Shown in pieces: positions 1 to 8,623 of a DNA stretch of 64,000 nt. The notes beneath the pieces were generated by a model, which saw nothing but the letters and a program-made list of their open reading frames with translations, did no database searches and was not told the DNA's origin. This stretch comes from an uncultured Shimia sp. (GTDB taxonomy: Bacteria > Pseudomonadota > Alphaproteobacteria > Rhodobacterales > Rhodobacteraceae). How positions within the stretch are numbered: position 1 is the stretch's first letter; each line of letters starts with the position of its first letter. The stretch is taken from positions 1 to 64,000 of the forward strand of contig CALCOY010000051.1 in the NCBI GenBank assembly GCA_937897325.1. The letters run 5' to 3'. Position numbers and translations under genes: made by a program.

Positions 1-83
1 CCCCCCTCGCTTCCAGACCCGTGGAGCACACAGCACAACGCACATCAATGGGCCCTCAGCCTGGGTCGCACTGGCCTTGGCGG

Positions 84-977
84 TCAGGCCAAGGACGCCC
101 GATAAATCTGATCTATGTTGTCGCCCAGGGACCTATTGAACGATTCATCCGCCATTTCCCGTTGCAAGCCTTCCGTCAAAGCCCGAGAGAAGCTTGCGAT
201 CATCTTAGGGTTTTTGGCCAACAGCTGGCATGCATCGTCAGTAGAATACCCGCCCGAGAGCGCCACAACCCGGACAACCCGTGGATGGTCAGCCACTTCA
301 TCATAAAGCCCTGAGGTCGATGGCAGGGTTAACTTCAGCATCACGTCCTCACCTTCGCCAAGCTTCTCGATATGCTGAATCAACGCCGCTTTGAGCATTT
401 CTTCCGCCTCAGCCTTGGTTTCAGAATGAATGTTCACCTCGGGCTCAATGATCGGCACGAGCCCGGCCTCGATGACAACGCGCGCAACTTCAAACTGGTT
501 CTCGACAACTTTTTCAATGCCTGCTGCATTGGCCTCGTGAACCACGGAACGTTCCTTCGTGCCGAAAATGCCTTGCGTCTTTGCGGCAACCAGCGTTGCG
601 GGAAGGTCCGGAATGGGTTTCATGACCTGAACCCCGGCGGCCTGCTCTTCCAGACCCTTGTCGATCTTTAAAAACGGAACGATCCCCCGTTCGGACCAAA
701 GGTATTCAGGCACTTTCTTTCCATCAATCTCTTCCGAAAGGGTCTTCTCAAACAGGATGGCACCGATAACCTTGGCGTTTGTGAAGTCATCCGACAGAAT
801 TATGCGCGCGCGCATTTTTTGGATCTCGGCAAACATCTCGTCTTCCCCCGCATAGGCAGAGGCATCGACACCATAGAGTGCAAGCGCCTTGGGAGTTGAT
901 CCCCCGCTTTGATCAAGTGCAGCGATGAAACCTTGACCGCTTTTCATTTGTGCTCGCATCTTTTCAAAGTCGGACAT
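84..977 (-). CDS. Class I fructose-bisphosphate aldolase
   Basis: The 297-residue protein matches the bacterial class I (Schiff-base) aldolase family, which cleaves fructose 1,6-bisphosphate to dihydroxyacetone phosphate and glyceraldehyde 3-phosphate in the cytoplasm. The N-terminal block FIAALDQSGGSTPKAL (residues 17-32), the IIEPEVNIHS strand (176-185) and Lys215 in VMLKLTLPS fit; Lys215 is the expected Schiff-base residue. Near-C-terminal ALSGGYS is the usual phosphate-binding glycine loop. The ATG at 977 has GGAG seven bases upstream. It is the last of four minus-strand genes; the 90-bp gap from the P450 gene leaves room for its own promoter. Family call is confident; the preferred metabolic direction cannot be read from sequence. 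Confidence 0.93.
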   Translation of the reverse strand: MSDFEKMRAQMKSGQGFIAALDQSGGSTPKALALYGVDASAYAGEDEMFAEIQKMRARIILSDDFTNAKVIGAILFEKTLSEEIDGKKVPEYLWSERGIVPFLKIDKGLEEQAAGVQVMKPIPDLPATLVAAKTQGIFGTKERSVVHEANAAGIEKVVENQFEVARVVIEAGLVPIIEPEVNIHSETKAEAEEMLKAALIQHIEKLGEGEDVMLKLTLPSTSGLYDEVADHPRVVRVVALSGGYSTDDACQLLAKNPKMIASFSRALTEGLQREMADESFNRSLGDNIDQIYRASLA

Positions 978-1067
978 TGGATACTCCAGGGCAATTTCGA
1001 TTCTTTGGATGAGCAGTACCCCATTCCAATGAAACAGTTAAACGTCAAAGCCGTCGATCTGCTGCTG

Positions 1068-2423
1068 TTATCGCTCACGGGCGGTGAGCTGCAGATAAAT
1101 GCCCTCTTCCGATCGAACGGTAAGGTGCGCAACTGGTACCGGGGTTCGATTTTCCACCGGCAAAACGCGTGTATTGCGCAGAAGATGGGCAAGCAGTAGC
1201 GGGCCTTCGATCATCGCGAACCCGGCCCCCGGACAGACCCGCGGGCCTGCCGAAAACGGGATAAAAGCGTCGCGCAGGCATTTTTGGCCATTCTCAGTTT
1301 TCCAACGGTCTGGATCGAAAGCATCCGGCGCATGCCAGAGACGTTCGTGCCGATGCACGTGCCACGGACTGATTACCATCTGGCTTTTTCGTTGGATGTC
1401 GCGGTTGCGAAACCGTTCGGGCTTCTGACACTCTCGCACCATCATTGGTACAGGCGGGTAAAGGCGCAGCGCCTCCCGAAAGACATCCCGTGTGACCGAA
1501 AGCTGGGACATCATCTCAAAATGGTCTCCGTCGGCCCTCTCGATCTCTTCTGCGATGCGATCTTGCCATTCGGGGTATATCGCAACGAGATACAGCGCCC
1601 AGGCCAGCGCGGAAGCGCTGGTTTCATGTCCAGCCAGAAAGAAGATGGCAACCTGATCCACCATTTCATCCAAGTCGAAGATCTGACCGGTTAGCGGGTC
1701 TGGTGTCGTCATGATTTTGGTCGCCAGATCGTCTGGAGCGCTCCCGGTCTTCAGCTCCCGCTGCCGCTGATCCGTCAATGTCATGATAAGCGATCGGATT
1801 TGCCGCGCCTTGGAACGCGCGTCCCGGCGAAACAGCCTTGGTGCCCAAGATGGCAGCGGCACAAAGGCTCCCAAGTTCAGGATGGGTTGGCTGCGTTGAT
1901 ACTGCCGGAATGCTTCAAAAACTTGTCGGGCGATATCGTGTTCAATCGGGATGGAAAACAATGTCCGGAAAATCACGTCGGCGGCTGCATGACTTGCAAT
2001 CGCCTCGACCTCGACAAGCTGCTCCTGCTTTTCTTCGAACCGTCTTGCAGCACATTGCGCCGCCGCACGCATCGCAGGGAAAGTCTCTCGAATACGTCCC
2101 CCCTCAAAGGCCGGATCGATGATGCGGCGTTGTCGTTCCCAAGTGTCCCCATTCGTCAGAAAGACGGAGTTCCCCAGCAACGGACGCAACCCTTCAGCTA
2201 TGCGACTGGATTTGGGAAAGTCTTCGGGCCGCTCTTTGAGCAGCAAGCGGACAAGTTCCGGCTGATTGACCAGGTAGCTTTGAAAAAAGGGCGTTCTGAA
2301 CGCCGCCATCCACGCACGATAAAGCCTGGCGGGCTGAGCTGACAGGATGTCCCGCCGGAACAGGCGGACATAGCGCCACAGCGAAACGTTCTCTGCCCGG
2401 CTTTGTGGTTTTGGTGGGATCAT
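1068..2423 (-). CDS. Cytochrome P450
   Basis: This 451-residue soluble bacterial P450 uses haem and electrons from partner redox proteins to insert oxygen into an organic substrate. The diagnostic elements are all present: I-helix oxygen-binding AGHETSA (264-270), K-helix EALR (317-320), the PDAFDPDRW meander (366-374), and the haem loop FSAGPRVCPG with the thiolate ligand Cys397. There is no membrane anchor and no fused reductase, and no ferredoxin gene nearby. Its ATG overlaps the stop of the upstream hydrolase gene by four bases (ATGA), so the two are translationally coupled and probably act in one pathway. The substrate is unknown; fatty acid or terpenoid oxidation would be a guess. Confidence 0.93.
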   Translation of the reverse strand: MIPPKPQSRAENVSLWRYVRLFRRDILSAQPARLYRAWMAAFRTPFFQSYLVNQPELVRLLLKERPEDFPKSSRIAEGLRPLLGNSVFLTNGDTWERQRRIIDPAFEGGRIRETFPAMRAAAQCAARRFEEKQEQLVEVEAIASHAAADVIFRTLFSIPIEHDIARQVFEAFRQYQRSQPILNLGAFVPLPSWAPRLFRRDARSKARQIRSLIMTLTDQRQRELKTGSAPDDLATKIMTTPDPLTGQIFDLDEMVDQVAIFFLAGHETSASALAWALYLVAIYPEWQDRIAEEIERADGDHFEMMSQLSVTRDVFREALRLYPPVPMMVRECQKPERFRNRDIQRKSQMVISPWHVHRHERLWHAPDAFDPDRWKTENGQKCLRDAFIPFSAGPRVCPGAGFAMIEGPLLLAHLLRNTRVLPVENRTPVPVAHLTVRSEEGIYLQLTARER

Positions 2424-3634
2424 GCAGCGACAGAAGTGTACTTCGACAAAGGGCGCTCGATCCGGGATTTCGATGGGGCACGCCCCGAGAAGCGGTCACC
2501 AAGTGTCAGCGCACCGGCTGTAATCTGAAAGTAGTCGTAGTCCCCCGGGCGGTCGAAAGCACAAAGATATTGGAAGTGAAGGCGAAAGAACCGCCAGCGC
2601 AGGCGCTTCCATTTTTCAGGACTCAGCGTTTGGGTAAAAGCCGCAGACAAAACCAGGGGCCATCTTTTCCCGTCCGGTTGCAGGCCGGTTACCGCGACCG
2701 GATCGCAAAGCGCAAAACAGCAGCCATCGCCCGGCGCTGTCACATCCACCCAGGTCAGTTGATCGGACAGGCTCAGATCGCTCAAATCTGTGCGCAGATC
2801 ACGGGCTTGGGGCAAAAACGAAACCATGGGCACCACATGACCCAGTGTCAGCAATGACAGAACGGGCCCGTTTGCCGGGACCAAACCTGCACGCAGCAAC
2901 CTCGCCAGCGCCGAAATCGCCAGATGAGCGCCAGAGGAATGACCAACGACCAGCACCTCATCAACATCGCTGCGCAATGCATCGGCGATATGGCCCGCAA
3001 AAAGGTCGATCCGCTCATCGAGATTACGCGGAGTACCCCCCTTCAATTGAGCGGAGAATGCATAATCCTGCATCAGATAGTAGGCAAAGAAATGTCGGTC
3101 CTGCTGCCGAAACCATCGCAGCACCCATACCGTTGTCATCAGACCAAGAAATGCGCCAATGCCCGTCCAAAGGTTGGAAAACACTGTCCAGATCACCCAC
3201 CCGCACAGAAGGGCGAACGCAAGCTGCGCCAGCAGCATTGCGATCGGGTAAAGGGCGGCGATGACCGGTCCCTTGCGCAATCGCATCAGTCGAAAGATCG
3301 CACCGCTGAAAACATAGACCCCTATCGTTTGAAGCATGCGCCAGAAGGTCGTCGGAATGCCGGCTTTCATGGAGTCACGAACAAGGTCGGACCAGACGAG
3401 AATGCTGAAATCCGCAGAGCTAACTTGCCTGTCATGTTGCAATTCCGCATGCCAACCGAATGAGACAGCATCACCGGGGCACCCGGTTGTCGTGAGGCTG
3501 TAGTCAGAAAGGTTTGCCTGCACGGCCCCTTCTTTGCGAAACAACTCTCTGTATCGGCGCGGCGGGAATGGGTCGTAGCCCGGGATGTAAAACACCTTGC
3601 GATGTCTGACAGTTCCGCTTTCCCCCTTGTTCAT
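2420..3634 (-). CDS. Membrane-embedded alpha/beta-hydrolase-like protein
   Basis: I do not recognise a named family. The 404-residue protein (ATG at 3634; a GTG at 3661 in the same frame is less likely because AGGG precedes the ATG) begins with a beta strand typical of alpha/beta hydrolases (KVFYIPGYDPFPPRRY). It then carries two or three hydrophobic helices around residues 99-119, 127-151 and 156-174. A nucleophile-elbow motif VVGHSSGAH follows near 228-236, with Ser233 as the likely nucleophile. This suggests a serine esterase or lipase-like enzyme anchored in the inner membrane with its active site in the cytoplasm. It is coupled by a 4-base overlap to the P450 gene, so a shared lipophilic substrate is a reasonable inference. 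Confidence 0.72.
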   Translation of the reverse strand: MNKGESGTVRHRKVFYIPGYDPFPPRRYRELFRKEGAVQANLSDYSLTTTGCPGDAVSFGWHAELQHDRQVSSADFSILVWSDLVRDSMKAGIPTTFWRMLQTIGVYVFSGAIFRLMRLRKGPVIAALYPIAMLLAQLAFALLCGWVIWTVFSNLWTGIGAFLGLMTTVWVLRWFRQQDRHFFAYYLMQDYAFSAQLKGGTPRNLDERIDLFAGHIADALRSDVDEVLVVGHSSGAHLAISALARLLRAGLVPANGPVLSLLTLGHVVPMVSFLPQARDLRTDLSDLSLSDQLTWVDVTAPGDGCCFALCDPVAVTGLQPDGKRWPLVLSAAFTQTLSPEKWKRLRWRFFRLHFQYLCAFDRPGDYDYFQITAGALTLGDRFSGRAPSKSRIERPLSKYTSVAA

Positions 3635-3702
3635 TTTACGCCCTGTACGATGCAAGATCACAGCTAAGATAGCGCAAAATCACAGTTTTCTGAAGAAAAG
3701 CT

Positions 3703-4455
3703 TTAGCCGATCAACGCAAGCGCCGGGAATTGCTCTAGCAACCACCAGGAAAAGGCCGTGAAAGCGCCGGTCAGCATGGCAAGGCCGACTATGAGAAGCA
3801 GAGCGCCCATCGATTTCTCAATAATGTTCATATGTTTTTTGATGCGGTTCATCAGACCCATGGCGCGCGTCATAAACATGGCTGCCAGCAAGAATGGGAC
3901 ACCCAAACCCGCTGCATACACCCCCAACAGGAACGTTCCGCGGGTCACGGATGCTTCGGAAGCGGCCAGGGACAGGATGGCGCCTAGTTGGGGTCCGATA
4001 CAGGGCGTCCAACCAAAGGCGAAGGCGAGGCCGAGAACGTATGCCCCAAATGATGACCCACCCTGGTCGCCCGCGTCCAGGCGCGCCTCCTGGTCGAGAA
4101 ACGGGATGCGAAAGAGCCCAATGAAATGGAGCCCGAACACCATAACCACACCACCTGAGATTTGCGTGAAAAGCAATTGATTTCGAAGAAAAAACGCCCC
4201 AAACGCTGATGCGGTAAAACCTAAAATCAGGAAAACTGTCGAAAGGCCAAGAATGAAGAAAAGGGCCGCAACCATCGCCTTGCGGCGGGCCAGCGTGGCG
4301 CTTGACATCTCATTCACACTGACGCCGCTCATGTAAGCCAGATAAGGAGGCACAATCGGCAAAACGCAAGGCGAAAGAAAGCTGACGATCCCCGCAAGAA
4401 GGGCAACGGTCATGGCGGGCAGAAGACTTGCGTCGATGATGTCGATACCAAACAT
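3703..4455 (-). CDS. ccdA: CcdA/DsbD-type thiol-disulfide transporter
   Basis: This 250-residue polytopic membrane protein belongs to the CcdA (DsbD transmembrane domain) family. The family passes electrons from cytoplasmic thioredoxin across the inner membrane to periplasmic thiol proteins, mainly for cytochrome c maturation. Six hydrophobic helices are visible. The two redox cysteines lie in the hallmark segments FLSPCVLPIVPPYLAYMSG (Cys30) and FGWTPCIGPQLGAIL (Cys152). There is no fused periplasmic or thioredoxin domain, so it is the short form. AGGAGA stands just before the ATG. It is divergent from the TusA-like gene across a 93-bp gap and lies 68 bp upstream of the hydrolase gene. Confidence 0.92.
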   Translation of the reverse strand: MFGIDIIDASLLPAMTVALLAGIVSFLSPCVLPIVPPYLAYMSGVSVNEMSSATLARRKAMVAALFFILGLSTVFLILGFTASAFGAFFLRNQLLFTQISGGVVMVFGLHFIGLFRIPFLDQEARLDAGDQGGSSFGAYVLGLAFAFGWTPCIGPQLGAILSLAASEASVTRGTFLLGVYAAGLGVPFLLAAMFMTRAMGLMNRIKKHMNIIEKSMGALLLIVGLAMLTGAFTAFSWWLLEQFPALALIG

Positions 4456-4548
4456 TCTCCTGATCTAAATCATAACTTCGCGCGCGTCATCCGACATACG
4501 GTCACATCCTTGTGGACAGGCTGAAACATCGGATCTATCTCCGATCTC

Positions 4549-4776
4549 ATGAGTGATGCCGCCTTTTTGGATGCCGTTGGGCTGTTGTGCCCCCTGCCCG
4601 TTTTGAAAACCCGCAAAAGGCTGCAAGACCTTCAATCGGGGGACTGCCTGACTGTGCGCGCCGATGATCCTGCGGCAATTGTAGACATCCCCCACTTTTG
4701 TCAGGAAACTGGACACGAACTGGTCTCCTCGGAAGACGAAGGAGCAATACAGATCTACGTCATCCGCAAACGATAA
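4549..4776 (+). CDS. TusA/SirA-family sulfur carrier protein
   Basis: The 75-residue protein is a complete TusA-like domain. It has the signature CPLPVLKTRKRL with the acceptor Cys14, the predicted persulfide carrier, and the later strand pattern IQIYVIRK. Such proteins relay sulfur to tRNA thiolation, molybdenum cofactor synthesis or other sulfur-using enzymes. Its divergent neighbour CcdA is also a thiol protein, but nothing shows a direct link. There is no strong Shine-Dalgarno sequence before the ATG. It may be TusA itself or one of the other TusA-like proteins (YedF/YeeD type). The stop codon touches a bidirectional terminator. Confidence 0.88.
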   Translation: MSDAAFLDAVGLLCPLPVLKTRKRLQDLQSGDCLTVRADDPAAIVDIPHFCQETGHELVSSEDEGAIQIYVIRKR

Positions 4777-4798
4777 AGGCGGGTTCAACACCCGCCTT
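4776..4798. terminator. Bidirectional intrinsic terminator between tusA-like gene and rne
   Basis: A perfect 9-bp inverted repeat (AAGGCGGGT at 4776-4784, ACCCGCCTT at 4790-4798) encloses the 5-base loop TCAAC. It fills the 26-bp gap between two convergent genes and has A/T-rich flanks, as expected for a shared terminator. Confidence 0.85.
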
Positions 4799-4802
4799 CG
4801 CA

Positions 4803-7370
4803 TTATTTACCCAATGACCACCAACCACGCCGCTTTGGCTTGGGTGGCGTATCTTCGACCGGGGCGGCAGCCTCGAAAGGCTCAGCAACAGGTTCTTCAG
4901 AGGCAGATTTTTCCGGCGCTTTTGCTTCTTCCACAACCGCCACGGGTTCTTCCGTTGCGACCGCTGCAGCAGGCGTCTCCTCTGGTGCAGCCACAACCTC
5001 ATCTGCCTTGGCCTTCTTTCGTGTGCGTGTCCGCTTGGGTTTGGGCGCTTCGGCTTCTTCTGCAACGGGTGCGTCTGCGCCGGGCACGGACGCGTCATCG
5101 TCCGGCTGCACCTTCTTTTTCCGCGACCGCTTCGGCTTGGGCTTTTCGTTTGTCGGTGCCTCCACCTCAACCGACGCTGCTTCTGTCACCTCTTCGGATT
5201 TGGCTTCCTCTACGGCCGGTGTTTCGTCGTTCTGATTTGAAGGCTGTTCCTGCCCGTCAGGAGGTCCAGCATTCTCGTTTGACGACCGACGGCTGCGACG
5301 GCGACGGCGGCGGCGGCGCTTGGACCTGCTTTCACCGCCCTCTTCACTCTGTTCGACCTCGGCCGCTTCTTCCACGGTGTCGTCATCATCCACCTGTTCC
5401 ATCAGCGATGCATCCACTGACACCACCGGCGCTGGACCCGTCGTAACGGCACGCGTCGCTGTCTTGAACTTCTCAATGGCGAAATCCGGGCTGACGAGCG
5501 CAGGATCCCCCTCAAGCCGGACCGAAAGACCGTATCGCGCTTCGATCTGCGCGATGTGCTCGCGCTTCTGATTAACGAGAAAGTTTGTTATCCCAACTGG
5601 TGCTTTCAGCAGAACCTCACGGCTGCGACGGCGCGTGCCCTCCTCTTCGATCTGACGCAGGATGGACAATGCGAGGTTGTCATCGGACCGGATCAGCCCA
5701 GTGCCATGACAATGCGGACAAGGCTGGGTTGTCGCCTCTATCATGCCTGGACGCAGACGCTGGCGCGACATTTCCATAAGGCCAAACCCGCTGATGCGAC
5801 CCACCTGAATGCGCGCCCGGTCAGTCTTGAGCTTGTCCTTCATGCGTTTTTCGACGGCAGCATTGTTCTTCCGCTCGTCCATGTCGATGAAGTCGATGAC
5901 GATCAGCCCCGCAAGGTCGCGCAAACGCAATTGTCGAGCAACTTCCTCAGCGGCCTCCAGATTGGTCTTAAGCGCCGTTTCCTCAATCGAGCCTTCCTTG
6001 GTTGCGCGGCCCGAGTTTACGTCAATCGCCACAAGCGCCTCGGTAACCCCAATGACGATGTATCCTCCGGATTTCAGTTGAACCGTCGGGTTGAACATCC
6101 CGCCAAGGTAGCTCTCGACCTGATAGCGCGCGAAAAGCGGCAGGCTTTCTTGATACTGTTTCACGTTCTTGGCGTGGGACGGCATGATCATCTTCATGAA
6201 GTCCTTAGCGATGCGATAGCCCCGCTCGCCTTCCACAAACACCTCGTCAATCTCGCGGTTGTAAAGATCGCGGATCGAGCGTTTGATCAGATCACCTTCC
6301 TCATAGATCTTCGCCGGCGCTATGGATTTCAGCGTTAGTTCACGGATCTGTTCCCAAAGTCGTTGTAGATATTCATAGTCGCGCTTGATCTCGGCCTTGG
6401 TCCGCTTGGCACCTGCCGTGCGTACGATCAGGCCCGCACCCTGTGGTACCTCGATCCCGTTGGCGATGTCTTTCAGTTTCTTGCGGTCTGCCGCGTTGGT
6501 GATCTTGCGGCTGATGCCGCCACCGCGCGCCGTGTTGGGCATGAGCACACAATAGCGACCAGCGAGGCTGAGATACGTTGTGAGGGCCGCACCTTTGTTG
6601 CCCCTCTCTTCCTTAACCACCTGCACCAGCAGGATCTGGCGTACCTTGATGACTTCCTGGATCTTGTAGCGCCGTGGCCGTGGTTTGCGCGGCGGACGGA
6701 TATCTTCGCTATCGTCCTCATCGGCGACAGATTCTATGCTGTCATCTTTCGATGTCGCATCGGCCGCATCTTTGTCCTCGGCCTCATCGGTGTCGTCAAC
6801 ACCGGAAGAACTGTCTTCGACAGCCTCTTGCGCGTCTTCCTCAAGTGCTTCGCTGCTATGCGGTGTTTCAACCGGTGTTTCCCTGACCGTCTCCATGGGC
6901 GAAACAGCATCTGCGGTGTCATCTTCGTCGCCATCGCCCAGGTCGATCGTCTCCATCCCGCCGATTTCGCTGGTAACGACCGCATCATCGCTATCTGCCT
7001 GCGCGGCCTTGTTCCGGCTGGAACGGCGGCGCTTTGGGCGCGGTTTTTCCTCTGCCTCGTCCTTGGCTTTCATCGCCTCGGCATAGGCGCGCTCTTCTTC
7101 CATAAGCGCTTCGCGATCAGCGACGGGGATCTGGTAATAGTCGGGATGGATCTCAGAGAACGCAAGAAAGCCGTGACGATTGCCCCCATAGTCGACGAAA
7201 GCCGCCTGAAGCGATGGTTCGACCCGCGTGACCTTGGCTAGATAGATGTTCCCGGCAAGTTGGCGTTTATTCTCGGATTCAAAGTCAAACTCCTCAACCT
7301 TGTTTCCATCAACCACAACCACGCGGGTTTCTTCCGCGTGGGTGGCATCGATAAGCATTTTCTTTGGCAT
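4803..7370 (-). CDS. rne: Ribonuclease E (Rne/Rng family)
   Basis: This 855-residue endoribonuclease is the core of the RNA degradosome and processes rRNA, tRNA and mRNA. The ATG at 7370 gives the family's usual start MPKKMLIDATHAEETRVV. Order: an S1 domain split by a long acidic insert (about residues 95-230, typical of alphaproteobacteria), RNase H-like and 5'-sensor region, catalytic domain with metal-binding Asp in AIDVNSG (448-454) and VIDFIDMD (about 492-499), then the zinc-link CPHCHGTG (about 551-558). The last 210 residues form a disordered scaffold with alternating acidic and Arg/Lys-rich tracts, including SKRRRRRRRRSRRSS, and end in PKPKRRGWWSLGK. A GTG at 7385 could add five residues. 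Confidence 0.96.
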   Translation of the reverse strand: MPKKMLIDATHAEETRVVVVDGNKVEEFDFESENKRQLAGNIYLAKVTRVEPSLQAAFVDYGGNRHGFLAFSEIHPDYYQIPVADREALMEEERAYAEAMKAKDEAEEKPRPKRRRSSRNKAAQADSDDAVVTSEIGGMETIDLGDGDEDDTADAVSPMETVRETPVETPHSSEALEEDAQEAVEDSSSGVDDTDEAEDKDAADATSKDDSIESVADEDDSEDIRPPRKPRPRRYKIQEVIKVRQILLVQVVKEERGNKGAALTTYLSLAGRYCVLMPNTARGGGISRKITNAADRKKLKDIANGIEVPQGAGLIVRTAGAKRTKAEIKRDYEYLQRLWEQIRELTLKSIAPAKIYEEGDLIKRSIRDLYNREIDEVFVEGERGYRIAKDFMKMIMPSHAKNVKQYQESLPLFARYQVESYLGGMFNPTVQLKSGGYIVIGVTEALVAIDVNSGRATKEGSIEETALKTNLEAAEEVARQLRLRDLAGLIVIDFIDMDERKNNAAVEKRMKDKLKTDRARIQVGRISGFGLMEMSRQRLRPGMIEATTQPCPHCHGTGLIRSDDNLALSILRQIEEEGTRRRSREVLLKAPVGITNFLVNQKREHIAQIEARYGLSVRLEGDPALVSPDFAIEKFKTATRAVTTGPAPVVSVDASLMEQVDDDDTVEEAAEVEQSEEGGESRSKRRRRRRRRSRRSSNENAGPPDGQEQPSNQNDETPAVEEAKSEEVTEAASVEVEAPTNEKPKPKRSRKKKVQPDDDASVPGADAPVAEEAEAPKPKRTRTRKKAKADEVVAAPEETPAAAVATEEPVAVVEEAKAPEKSASEEPVAEPFEAAAPVEDTPPKPKRRGWWSLGK

Positions 7371-7877
7371 GAATGTCCATTGCACGCATCAGCTGCCACC
7401 GCCCCCGGGGGTGCGGCTGACTTCGGATGGTGACGTGTTTGGGCGATATCAGACGCAGCGCTCGGCACGGCCTCGTGGGCCCTCCTGCCTATGACTGTCT
7501 CGTCTGCGCGCGTCATCGCGGTTCTTCTCCGATGCAAGGGCCCTGGCCGCTGCATCCATTTTATGCTGCGTCAGGCATTTGCCTCCGTCAGCGTCTCGTG
7601 GCCGTTTCCGACCCAATCGGTCTGTCCGGGGATGCAACCACAGGTGGGCATCGGCGCGAACAGCGAAACTCATCTTGCCGGACGCAAATAAGCGTCTTCG
7701 CGGCTTTTTCACAGATAAGGGTTATTGGGGGTGGTTGACAATGGTCAATCTTTAAGTGGTCAGTCTGTGCCTATGGCGAAGCAGTGTTGTGCGGGCTCAA
7801 ACATTGTTTCTAAAAGTTAAAGATCGACACGAAATCGTCTTAAATCAGGTCCAATTCAGGCCGCTTTCGGACCGATG
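7371..7877. other. Intergenic region upstream of rne and the VPLPA-CTERM gene
   Basis: About 500 bp without a convincing gene; the open frames here lack ribosome-binding sites and family resemblance. It should hold the divergent promoters of rne and the VPLPA-CTERM gene. A GC-rich imperfect palindrome (about 7394-7416, GCCACCGCCCCC paired with GGGGGTGCGGC) lies 25-45 bases before the rne start, and would form a stable hairpin in the rne leader. A short inverted repeat TTGAC-AATG-GTCAA sits at 7735-7748 and includes a TTGACA -35-like hexamer on the plus strand. A long rne leader would suit RNase E autoregulation as known from enterobacteria, but that is inference. Confidence 0.4.
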
Positions 7878-7901
7878 CCTTGAACGTCAACAAGTTCAAG
7901 G
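7878..7901 (+). promoter_or_regulatory. Hairpin sequestering the ribosome-binding site
   Basis: CCTTGAAC (7878-7885) and GTTCAAGG (7894-7901) form a perfect 8-bp stem with the loop GTCAACAA. The 3' arm contains the first four bases of the Shine-Dalgarno sequence AAGGAA (7898-7903) of the downstream VPLPA-CTERM gene. In the mRNA this stem would hide the ribosome-binding site, a layout used by translational switches and RNA thermometers. The structure is read directly from sequence; a regulatory role is inference. Confidence 0.5.
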
Positions 7902-7909
7902 AATGGTAC

Positions 7910-8554
7910 ATGTTTCGATACACCCTCGTTGCGACAGTCAGCGCAATCGCGCTGTCTGCGGTCTCTGCGACCGGCGCGACGCTTACAAGCAACACGCTGA
8001 CCAATGCTTCGGTCTACGACTTTTCCGAAGGTCCATCGGTTCTGACCGGCGGCCCAGAGGTTCGCAGCATCGGCGATATCAGCTTCACTTTCACATCCGA
8101 AAACAACCGGTCCGTTTTTGACTATACCAATGGCTACGGTCTCGGTCTCAACGGACGCTGGACCTCCGGTCGCGACGGTTATGCCGGCACAAACAGCCGA
8201 ACGGCTGCGATGTCCTTCACCTTTTCGGAAGGGGTCAGTGGTGTTGGCGGATTGTTCAACTACGCGCCCACTTATGGTCAGGCAATCCTGCGGATCTTTG
8301 ACGGGTCCGACGCGCTGATTGAGGAATTCAACCTCACCTCCGCCGCACCCATCGCGACTTCGCGCGCTTCCAATGTTGGCGGTTTCCGCGGTTTCGATCT
8401 AGGCGAAAACGTCATCCATCGTTTCGAGGTGTCTGGCGCCTATGCCGTGATCGACGACTTAACGATCAGCCAAGTTCCACTTCCAGCCGGATTACCTATG
8501 CTTCTGGTTGGTTTGGGCGGTTTTGCGATGATGCGGCGCCGTCAGGCCGCTTGA
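7910..8554 (+). CDS. Secreted VPLPA-CTERM sorting-domain protein
   Basis: The 214-residue protein has an N-terminal signal peptide (FRYTLVATVSAIALSAVSA) and a C-terminal sorting tail: VPLPAGLPMLLVGLGGFAMM followed by RRRQAA. This is the PEP-CTERM-related VPLPA-CTERM signal used with exosortases and a rhombosortase-like system for cell-surface display in Rhodobacterales. The 150-residue body is rich in Ser, Thr, Gly and Asn with beta-strand periodicity and resembles PEP-CTERM cargo proteins without a catalytic motif. The ATG at 7910 follows AAGGAA with six bases spacing; a TTG at 7880 in frame is rejected because it would precede the signal peptide. No exosortase lies in the window. Function unknown beyond surface display. 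Confidence 0.82.
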   Translation: MFRYTLVATVSAIALSAVSATGATLTSNTLTNASVYDFSEGPSVLTGGPEVRSIGDISFTFTSENNRSVFDYTNGYGLGLNGRWTSGRDGYAGTNSRTAAMSFTFSEGVSGVGGLFNYAPTYGQAILRIFDGSDALIEEFNLTSAAPIATSRASNVGGFRGFDLGENVIHRFEVSGAYAVIDDLTISQVPLPAGLPMLLVGLGGFAMMRRRQAA

Positions 8555-8571
8555 TTTTCGCTCATCTTCAA

Positions 8572-8613
8572 AAGGAAGGGGTCGGATTTTCCCCGACCCT
8601 TTCCTTCATTTTT
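8572..8613 (+). terminator. Intrinsic terminator after the VPLPA-CTERM gene
   Basis: AAGGAAGGGGTCGG (8572-8585) pairs with CCGACCCTTTCCTT (8593-8606) with one G-U wobble and a 7-base loop, followed by CATTTTTG. It lies between convergent genes and could also serve dctD. Confidence 0.88.
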
Positions 8614-8623
8614 GCAGTGTCGC

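Noticed and set aside
4814-5446. Long plus-strand frames opposite rne
   Set aside because: They mirror the Arg/Ala/Pro-rich C-terminal scaffold of RNase E and have no start signals or family resemblance.
7449-7712. Minus-strand 87-codon frame upstream of rne
   Set aside because: Arg-rich translation without Shine-Dalgarno sequence or family match; more likely rne leader.
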